Shown: piece after piece, positions 54,759-62,057 of the stretch
Layout: each line of letters opens with the position of its first letter
Position numbering within the stretch: position 1 is the stretch's first letter
Made by a program: the position numbers and the translations under genes
Assembly: GCF_036997615.1 (NCBI RefSeq)
Contig: NZ_JAWLQA010000008.1
Reading direction: 5' to 3' (one strand)
Source of the DNA: Brachyspira sp949287565
Lineage (GTDB): Bacteria; Spirochaetota; Brachyspiria; Brachyspirales; Brachyspiraceae
Length of the DNA stretch: 64,000 nt
The notes under the pieces: generated by a model
The model's input: only the letters and a program-made list of their open reading frames with translations
Databases searched by the model: none
Told to the model about the DNA's origin: nothing

Positions 54759-56009
54759 TTATTTATGTTTGGCATTATCTATTATTTTTTTATAAGGCAT
54801 TAAAATATATTCATTCATTTTATTTTTCATTTTCTTTTGCATTGAAGGAATAGATATTAAAGCACCTACTAATTTTATCTGAAGCATTTTCATTCCACCT
54901 ACCCCATAGAAATTTTTAGGACGAGTGCATTTATTATCTATAGCATATTTCATAATAGAAGATAATTTTTCAAGTTCATTATATATGTCTTTATTATAGT
55001 CATTAGCGATATGAGTTAAAAAATTTCCTCCTACTTCTGCACGCGATTCTATAAGAGTCTGTAAATTATATTCGCTGTCATAATCACCGCTTATAATATA
55101 TCCTATGGGCATACCTTCTGTAACGGTTCTATGTCCATTGCAAAATTGTCTATCTTCATAAAGTTTAAAACTAGAATGCGTATAATGATTTTCTATTGTG
55201 AATGCATATACTATAGCATCGGCTTTTTGTATCTCATTACGAAGAAAATCATCGAATCCGTCTTTATAAACGCATTTACCTGTAATAGCACATCCGAAAC
55301 AGCCTAAACATCCGCCATGAAAATTATACTCTCTTATATTTATCTCTCTTGTTTTATATGGAATAATATTTTTAAAATCTTCTATTATATTTATTAAATT
55401 CTCATCATCTTTTGAAGTATTGCTTAATATTAAAACATCTTTACTGCCGTCTTTATTCTCAATATTATTATTAAATCTTCTTTTATATATAATTTTATCT
55501 TTAGGTTTTGAATTAATGCTTTGTGCATATAGATTATTTTCTATAGAGAATATTAAATAATTAAAAAAGTTTATAGCATCGTTCTGACCTTCTTTTTTCA
55601 TTAAATCTTCCATATCAGCGGAAAGTCCTTTTATATATTTAAATCCCAAATCCAAACAATTTTCCTCCAAAAACTTATGAGCCGTTATATCATAAAAATG
55701 CTTAGATGTAGAAAACTGCGTTGCAAATTTATCTTTCACTTCTATATTATTTTCTTTTAGTAATTCTATAAATCTATGCAATTGATATGGTATTAAAAAT
55801 GTATATACAGGATAAGAAAAAATTATTATATCAGCCTTTTCAAATGCATCTTTTATTTCATTAAAGTTTTTTTCATAATATTTTATTTTTTGCCCTACAT
55901 TTAAAAATTCAAATTTATGTTCTATAAATAATTTCTATAAAAATAATAATGTCTGTAATGTTATACTGTTATTTCCTTTAGGACTTCCATTGATAACTAA
56001 AATATTCAT
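54759..56009 (-). pseudogene. Two-part flavodoxin-fold NAD(P)H reductase / iron-sulfur flavoprotein, nonsense codon 25
   Basis: Read from ATG 56009 (GGAG upstream) the product begins MNILVINGSPKGNNSITLQT, the FMN phosphate-binding loop of NADPH-dependent FMN reductases, then hits TAG at codon 25 (55935-55937). The same frame continues open through YYEKNFNEIKDAFEKADIII and FSYPVYTFLIPYQ for a total of 416 codons. The second half repeats the theme (VLILSNTSKDDENL) with CLGCFGC...C near codon 230, the cysteine pattern of iron-sulfur flavoproteins. A single change of TAG to CAG or GAG would restore the gene. Internal restart after the stop would lack the FMN loop, so function is probably lost. 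Confidence 0.78.
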
Positions 56010-56231
56010 AAATACTCCAAATTATAAATATAATATCGAATAATTATAATAATATAGAAAAAAATAACAACTATATTTAATAATTTATAATATTAACTAA
56101 ATGATAATTTCTTATTATTGTAAGAACAAACTTGTTTACAAATATATGATAGCTTAATTTTTATTTTAATAAGTTATCATCTTATTTTTTATAGATTGAA
56201 AAATAATTATATATTTATAAATTTTAATTAT
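56010..56231. other. Intergenic region without recognisable gene
   Basis: A/T-rich, 222 nt. GATAACTTA and TAAGCTATC (near 56150-56180) could form an imperfect hairpin acting as terminator for the M24 gene or as part of the flavoprotein promoter. Nothing firm. Confidence 0.3.
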
Positions 56232-57308
56232 TTATTTTATTATCATTTCTTTTGTAAAACTATTTAAATTTTTATGTCCGTCTTTAGTTACAAGTATCAA
56301 ATCTTCTATTCTCACTCCTGTCTTTTTATCAGCACAATAAATACCAGGCTCTATTGAAAATATCATACCCTCTTTTAATAATGCATGATGAACGGAACTA
56401 ACATCTCCATATTCATGAACATCCATACCTATACAATGTCCTGTTCTATGAGTAAAATATTCTCCATAACCATTTTCTGTTATATAAGAACGAGCTTCAT
56501 TATCTATATCTGAAAATTTTAATCCTTCTTTTACTTTATCAATGGCTCTTTCATTAGCAGTTTTTACTGTATTGTATATTTTTTTAGCTTCATCACTAGG
56601 CTCTCCGAAAAATATAGTTCTAGTCATATCAGAACAATATCCATCATGCATACAGCCCATATCTATAACTAAACAGCCATTATCACCTATTGCAGTATTG
56701 CCTGTAGAATAATGAGGATTAGCAGCATTCTCTGCAAAAGCTATTATAGGAGTAAATGAAAATCCTCCGTCTGCTCCGTTTCTTTTATATATGAGTTTTA
56801 ATTCCTCTAAAGCATCAAGCTCCTTCATACCTACCCTTACAAAATCAATAATATCTTTCATGCTTTTATCATTAATTTCTGAAGCTTTAATCATCTTTTT
56901 TATTTCTTCTTCATCCTTTTGCATTCTTACATAATCTATACATGAAGAAGCATTTATATATTTTTTTGCTATATCTAATTCCATCATCTCAAGTAAGAAA
57001 TTAGAAGTCATCACCTTATCTATACCAATATTTTTATCTTTATGCACAAATTTAGATAATTTTTTCACTGCACTTTCTGTATCTGAATAGTATAAAATAT
57101 CTATATCATTATTATTTAATGGGAAAAGCTGATTATTAATAAGATGAACTTCGTTATCCTGATTGATATAAAGCCCTAAAAATCTTTCTCCTGAATGTAT
57201 ATTAATATTTGTAAGATAATATATTGACATTCTGTCTGTTATAACAAATTGATAAATATCTTTTTCTTTCATAGAGTTAATAACTCTGTTTAATCTATTA
57301 GTATTCAT
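56232..57308 (-). CDS. M24 family Xaa-Pro peptidase
   Basis: 358 residues from ATG 57308, supported by AAAGGAAT; the ORF opens nine codons earlier. The N-terminal creatinase-like domain (1-125) is followed by the pita-bread metallopeptidase fold with the five metal ligands in context: VIDMGCMHDGYCSDMTRTIF (two Asp), HRTGHCIGMDVHE (His), SIEPGIY (Glu) and GVRIEDLILV (Glu). It should remove N-terminal residues before proline in the cytosol. It is monocistronic; repeat copy E lies upstream. Confidence 0.9.
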   Translation of the reverse strand: MNTNRLNRVINSMKEKDIYQFVITDRMSIYYLTNINIHSGERFLGLYINQDNEVHLINNQLFPLNNNDIDILYYSDTESAVKKLSKFVHKDKNIGIDKVMTSNFLLEMMELDIAKKYINASSCIDYVRMQKDEEEIKKMIKASEINDKSMKDIIDFVRVGMKELDALEELKLIYKRNGADGGFSFTPIIAFAENAANPHYSTGNTAIGDNGCLVIDMGCMHDGYCSDMTRTIFFGEPSDEAKKIYNTVKTANERAIDKVKEGLKFSDIDNEARSYITENGYGEYFTHRTGHCIGMDVHEYGDVSSVHHALLKEGMIFSIEPGIYCADKKTGVRIEDLILVTKDGHKNLNSFTKEMIIK

Positions 57309-57376
57309 AAGAATAATTCCTTTTATAAAAATCAAAAAATTATTAAGCTATATTATATAATGCAATGTATTATTTG

Positions 57377-57774
57377 TATATATACCAAAACAAATATATT
57401 TTGTCAAAAATAATTTTTTTAAATTTTAAATATTTGCAGGGCTTTGCCCTTACGAAGTACACAGCGTGCAGCACCCCACTTCTTTTGCGACCGAAGGAAG
57501 TACTGCGACTGAAAGGAGTACCTTTAGGTATAGTATTGCCACAAAGAAGCTATATCCTCGACAGGCTCGGATACGCTTCGCGAAAGGCTATATTTTAGAT
57601 TAAATTTAATATTTTATATTACATGTAAAAAAAATTAGTATTATTTAGTACTAATTTTATACTTGCACTTTCGCGAAGCGTGCCTGCGGCAGCAACTTTG
57701 GCGAAGCCCGCAGAGCGTAAGCGGCGGGAAAAAGTTGAATAAAAAAATTGACAAACTTAAAAATTTTTAGTATA
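57377..57774 (-). repeat. Intergenic modular repeat, copy E
   Basis: About 400 bp, the longest copy, occupying the 468-nt gap 57309-57776. It ends in TTGACAAACTTAAAAATTTT then TAGTATA, the complement of the leading end of copies A, F and G. It contains several GC-rich cassettes: GACAGGCTCGGATACGCTTC (shared with D), CGCGAAGCGTGCCTGCGGCA (shared with B) and GGCGAAGCCCGCAGAGCGTA inside the CAACTTT...AAAGTTG hairpin. It stops 2 nt short of the EamA stop codon, so it also serves as that gene's 3' end. ORFs within it are repeat-derived. Confidence 0.75.
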
Positions 57775-57776
57775 AA

Positions 57777-58667
57777 CTATTTATTTTTTTCAGGCAAACT
57801 AAGCAAAGTTAAAGCTGTCAATGTGAGTAATACTCCTATAACAGAAAGCACAGTAGGTATTTCATGATAAAAGAATATTCCGAAAAACATAGCAGCTATA
57901 GGTTCGCCTGAAGCCAATATAGAAGCCTTTCCAGCATCCATATGTCCTAAAGCTATAGTAAAAAATGCATAAGGAAATACTGATGTACAAAGAGAATGAA
58001 AGAGCATAAAAACCAACATACCAGAACCATTTTCTACTACAACATTTGAAAGTGCTTTCCAATCTGTAAAAGGCAATGATATTATAGCTATACTTATTAA
58101 TGCATATAAAGTAACTGTTAATGTATTATAATTTTTTATTATAGCAAGTTTAGAAAATATACTGTAAAGTCCGTAGAAAAATGCTCCTAGAAAACCTATA
58201 AATATACCGAAATATGTCCAACGCATAGTTTCATTAGTTTCAAGTACTCCGCTTGCAAAGAAACAGCCAAGCAGTGCTAGTATCATACAAATAACTTTTT
58301 TTACAGTGATTTTCTCTTTAAAAAATATATTAGCAAATATCAAAACAAATATAGGAGATAAACTCAAAAGTACCGCAGATAAAGATAATGATAATTGCTT
58401 TACAGCCTCATTATAACAAATATTAAGCCCTAATATTCCAAGTATTCCAGCTGAAACGAATATCCATAAATCTTTCAATTTTATTTTTATCAAAGACCTA
58501 TCATATAAAAACACACATATAAAAAATATTATACTTGCTACGATAACTCTTGAAGAAACAACAGTAAAGCTATTAATATTTAATTCCATAAGTCTTCTTA
58601 TAAATATTCCGCCGCCGCCCCAAAATATACCGGATAATATAGGAAGAATGGGTATAAACTTCTTCAT
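57777..58667 (-). CDS. EamA/DMT-family transporter
   Basis: 296 residues from ATG 58667 (MKKFIPILPILSGIFWGGGG); the ORF opens six codons earlier without a better site, and GGAG lies a somewhat long 12 nt upstream. The protein has about ten hydrophobic helices in two EamA repeats, with the typical FKEKITVKKVICMILALLGC end of repeat 1 and a matching YHEIPTVLSVIGVLLTLTAL in repeat 2. It exports or imports small metabolites; the substrate cannot be predicted. It is flanked on both sides by modular repeats (E, and F-G). Confidence 0.88.
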   Translation of the reverse strand: MKKFIPILPILSGIFWGGGGIFIRRLMELNINSFTVVSSRVIVASIIFFICVFLYDRSLIKIKLKDLWIFVSAGILGILGLNICYNEAVKQLSLSLSAVLLSLSPIFVLIFANIFFKEKITVKKVICMILALLGCFFASGVLETNETMRWTYFGIFIGFLGAFFYGLYSIFSKLAIIKNYNTLTVTLYALISIAIISLPFTDWKALSNVVVENGSGMLVFMLFHSLCTSVFPYAFFTIALGHMDAGKASILASGEPIAAMFFGIFFYHEIPTVLSVIGVLLTLTALTLLSLPEKNK

Positions 58668-58715
58668 AATAAAATAAGACTCCATAAATAATAATTAAAA
58701 ATTTAAGTAGTATTA

Positions 58716-58987
58716 TATACTAAAAATTTTTAAGTTTGTCAACTGATACAGTTTATATAGGATTATCAACTTTTTTGCCGCACAAAAAAGTTTCAAAAAA
58801 CACAATTGCTAGAACTTTATATTAAAAATATATGTCTTAAATGTATAGATAACCTAGATTTAGACTAAAAATGCAGTTTTTTTGGTTCTTTTATACCAAT
58901 AAAAGAACTGGGGTGCGGGGCAAAGCCCTGCAAATATTTCAAATTTAAAAAAATTATTTTTGACAAAAAATAGTTGTTTATGTATAT
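58716..58987 (+). repeat. Intergenic modular repeat, copy F (plain form)
   Basis: 272 bp starting TATACTAAAAATTTTTAAGT and ending TTTTTGACAAA...GTTTATGTATA. It carries the least GC-rich insertion of all copies and so shows the basic design: hairpin AACTTTTTTG-CCGCA-CAAAAAAGTT, then GTTCTTTTAT-ACCA-ATAAAAGAAC (58877-58900 region), then GGGGCAAAGCCC. It abuts copy G. The 497-nt gap 58668-59164 holds only F and G. Confidence 0.75.
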
Positions 58988-59150
58988 ACTAAAAATTTTT
59001 AAGTTTGTCAACCGATGCAGTTTATATAGAATTATCAACTTTTTTGCCGCACAAAAAAGTTGCAAAAAACGCAATTGCTAGAACTTTATATTTTAAGAAT
59101 ATGTATTAAATATGGTGTAATACCCTAGTTTTAGGTAAAAAATCAATTTT
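58984..59150 (+). repeat. Intergenic modular repeat, copy G (3'-truncated)
   Basis: The first 150 nt parallel copy F (start TATACTAAAAATTTTTAAGT, hairpin AACTTTTTTG-CCGCA-CAAAAAAGTT, then ACGCAATTGCTAGAACTTTA). The element breaks off near 59150, a few bases before the stop codon of the helical-repeat gene. The junction with F shares the TATATAC bases, like two units inserted end to end. Confidence 0.7.
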
Positions 59151-59164
59151 TTAATAGTTAATTT

Positions 59165-60994
59165 CTAAATATTTTTTATATTGAACTGCTTTTTTATTAA
59201 TTCCTGATGTTCTAAAGATGTATAACTTAGAAGCTCAAAAAATAATTTACTTGGAAAAACTGAATATTGAATATATCTATGATAAAGACGAACCAATTTA
59301 TAATATTTTTTATCTAATAATTTTGAACGTCCTAATGTTAATAAAAATACTCCTACATATTCTCCAACTAATTTTTCTTTATAATCATAATCATCTTTGA
59401 AATCATTTACTTTTATTAATGTTTCATCTAAATAATTAAATATTTTATCTTTATAGTTTTCTATACTTTTAGCTAGGCAATTCGCTATCGAAGATAAAAG
59501 AATACTATTATTTTCATTTAATATCTTTTTATAATCAAAACTGCTGTATATATTCAAAGTATTTATTATTACTTCCCTATTAATAATATTTTTTATAGGA
59601 GCATATATTTCAAATAATAATTTCATTGCATCTATATTATTATTAATAACAATATCTGTAATAGTTTTTTCATCTTTTTTAATCAATGATTCTTCTATAA
59701 TATACCATAAAGGTTTTGAATCAATTATTTGGCATAGAATTTTATTTTTTATATAATCATCATCTATAAGTCTTTTTGCAGATTCGGTATTTAAAGGCAT
59801 ATTAATAGCTTCTAATTCATAACTTCCAAACAAATTAGGAGCATTATAAACAATCTTCCTTAATACTCTTTTTTGTATATCATTCAACTCTGAATTTATT
59901 AATTCTTCTTTTTTTTCTTTATGTGGAAAAACTCTTGTAACGGCTTCTATTAATATATCATCATAACTTTTTTCATCACTATTAATATTACCTTTAACAT
60001 TACTTTTTGTTTTAATTCCTTCAGTGTTTAATAATGTTTCAATATCTGCTGAATAAGCCCAAGCATATTTTGCTATATTAGAAAAATTATCATTCCATAC
60101 CCAATCAACACCAGTACAATCATTTTCAGCTATATATAAAAGTAAATCTGAAATATCTTTATTAAAAATACCTGTATAAGCTAAACAAATTGCTGCAGAG
60201 CCTCTTACCAAAAGAGATTCACTATTGTTCATAATATTATAAACTTCTTCAATATGCTTATTAACTTTTAATTTTTTTATGTTATTAATATCATTAATAT
60301 TTGGATATTTTTTATAATAATCTTTATTAGAAATTTTATAATTATGCTGTGCAGCTGTAAAACCTTGTACTAATAAAGTTGAAGCCTGACGAATGCATGC
60401 ATCATTTTTATTCCCGTTTTCTAATTTTAAACATTCATCATAACAGAAATTTAATATTTCGTCTAAAGAGTTTGGAATAAAACATAATAATCTCATGGCC
60501 TCAAGTGAATTACTTTTATTATAATAATCTAGTATTTCATTTTTATATTTTTTGACAGTACCATAATATTTAGTTTTATAAAAGAATGGAGTATTAATAA
60601 AATGCTTTTCACCTAATGCTATTCTTGCAAGAAATATACATGCCAATTCTGAAGCATTATTATTAAACTTAAGTAAATCTGCCAAATAAGGAACAGCCAT
60701 TTTTGAAGATTTATAAACACTTCCTTGATGGGTAGTTGCTGCATAAAGTCCATACACTCCGAAATTAACATCATTATCATCATCGCTAGTTAAAGCTTCT
60801 ATATAATAAGGTGTTAAATCTGCTTTACCATAAGCATCATAAACATTTCCCCATTTTTCATCATAAAGTCCATTAGGAACATATCTATTTTTTCCAGTTA
60901 ATGGGGGACGTTCTATTTTATCCGATTTAAATTCAGAATTCTCATCATTATTTAGATAATAATTATCCCATTTTGGTAATGTTTCTATATTCAT
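59165..60994 (-). CDS. Alpha-helical repeat protein of unknown function
   Basis: 609 residues, no signal peptide or membrane helix. After a polar start (MNIETLPKWDNYYLNNDENS) most of the length is pairs of amphipathic helices of HEAT-like type (for example NNASELACIFLARIALGEKH, SEARGSAAICLAY-like RGSAAICLAYTGIFN). No catalytic motif or named domain is seen. Its ATG overlaps the stop of the TPR gene by 4 nt (ATGA), which points to translational coupling and a joint role with the TPR and DUF4132 proteins. I do not recognise the family. Confidence 0.7.
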   Translation of the reverse strand: MNIETLPKWDNYYLNNDENSEFKSDKIERPPLTGKNRYVPNGLYDEKWGNVYDAYGKADLTPYYIEALTSDDDNDVNFGVYGLYAATTHQGSVYKSSKMAVPYLADLLKFNNNASELACIFLARIALGEKHFINTPFFYKTKYYGTVKKYKNEILDYYNKSNSLEAMRLLCFIPNSLDEILNFCYDECLKLENGNKNDACIRQASTLLVQGFTAAQHNYKISNKDYYKKYPNINDINNIKKLKVNKHIEEVYNIMNNSESLLVRGSAAICLAYTGIFNKDISDLLLYIAENDCTGVDWVWNDNFSNIAKYAWAYSADIETLLNTEGIKTKSNVKGNINSDEKSYDDILIEAVTRVFPHKEKKEELINSELNDIQKRVLRKIVYNAPNLFGSYELEAINMPLNTESAKRLIDDDYIKNKILCQIIDSKPLWYIIEESLIKKDEKTITDIVINNNIDAMKLLFEIYAPIKNIINREVIINTLNIYSSFDYKKILNENNSILLSSIANCLAKSIENYKDKIFNYLDETLIKVNDFKDDYDYKEKLVGEYVGVFLLTLGRSKLLDKKYYKLVRLYHRYIQYSVFPSKLFFELLSYTSLEHQELIKKQFNIKNI

Positions 60995-62037
60995 AATAAT
61001 TTATGCTCATTACAAAATTTAATTGCTGCTTCAAAATTTTTATTCGCTAATTCTAATACATAATCTTTAAAATCATTTAAACTGTCTTCATCTTCTAAAG
61101 CTAACTCATAAGATTTATTTATATCTTCAAATGCTTCATAATTTAACTTTTTAAAATTATCAATATTTTTTTGAGCAACTTCAAGTTTAATCTCTGCCCT
61201 ATTCAAATATAAAAGCCAATACTTACTGTCTAATTCAATAGCTTTATCACAATCTTTAATAGCTTCCTCGTCTTTATTTAACTTATATAAAATTAAAGCC
61301 CTATTTCCATAAGCCTCTACATAATACTCATCTATTTCTAATAATTGATTATAAAGATTCAAAGCCTTCTCATAATTTTCATTAATATCATAATATAATG
61401 CCTTATTAAAATAAGCATCTATATTATTATCAATTTCTATAGCTTTATCATAATCTGCTATAATATCTTCTTCATTATAATTTAGTTCATTTTTTGCATT
61501 TCCTCTGCTATTATAAGCATTGCTGTATTTAGGATTTATTTCAATAGCTTTATCGTAATCATCTAATGCATTTTTATAATCTTCTAAATTAGATTTTGAA
61601 AGTCCTCTATTATAGTAAAGTTCTGCATCATTTTTATTTAATTTTATAGCACAAGTAAAATCTTCAATAGCCTTTTCAAATTCTCCTAATGCTCCATAAC
61701 ATAATCCTCTATCATTATAAACATCTTCAATAGAAGCGTCTATATCTATACTTTTCGTATAATATTCAATAGCCTTTTCATAATTGCCTAATTCCTGTTC
61801 TGCCAAAGCAATATTATAATATGTCTCAGCATTATTATCATCAAGTTTAATAGCAGCATTAAAATCTTTTATGGCTTCTTCATATTTCTCTAAATTATAT
61901 TTTGCAAGCCCTCTAAGATTATACACTTCTGCTTCATCTCCATTATAAAATATTAGTTTATCATAATATTCTATTGCCTTTTCATAATTTCCTGCATCGA
62001 ATGCTTCGTCTGCTAATTTGTAAAAATCATCAATCAT
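60991..62037 (-). CDS. TPR-repeat protein
   Basis: 348 residues, mainly eight or more consecutive TPR units from the second residue on (FYKLADEAFDAGNYEKAIEY, GLAKYNLEKYEEAIKDFNAA, IALAEQELGNYEKAIEYYTK, NRALILYKLNKDEEAIKDCD). No signal peptide, so a cytosolic scaffold. It lies 20 nt after the DUF4132 gene and overlaps the helical-repeat gene by 4 nt, so the three are very likely one operon. The partner is unknown. Confidence 0.88.
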   Translation of the reverse strand: MIDDFYKLADEAFDAGNYEKAIEYYDKLIFYNGDEAEVYNLRGLAKYNLEKYEEAIKDFNAAIKLDDNNAETYYNIALAEQELGNYEKAIEYYTKSIDIDASIEDVYNDRGLCYGALGEFEKAIEDFTCAIKLNKNDAELYYNRGLSKSNLEDYKNALDDYDKAIEINPKYSNAYNSRGNAKNELNYNEEDIIADYDKAIEIDNNIDAYFNKALYYDINENYEKALNLYNQLLEIDEYYVEAYGNRALILYKLNKDEEAIKDCDKAIELDSKYWLLYLNRAEIKLEVAQKNIDNFKKLNYEAFEDINKSYELALEDEDSLNDFKDYVLELANKNFEAAIKFCNEHKLL

Positions 62038-62057
62038 ACTTTATCCTTTAAAAATTA

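Noticed and set aside
57365..57598. 77-codon plus-strand ORF
   Set aside because: Repeat copy E; its tail (YILDRLGYASRK) also appears in the ORF of copy D because both hold the same GC-rich cassette.
58865..59074. 69-codon minus-strand ORF
   Set aside because: Spans the junction of repeats F and G; no independent evidence of coding.
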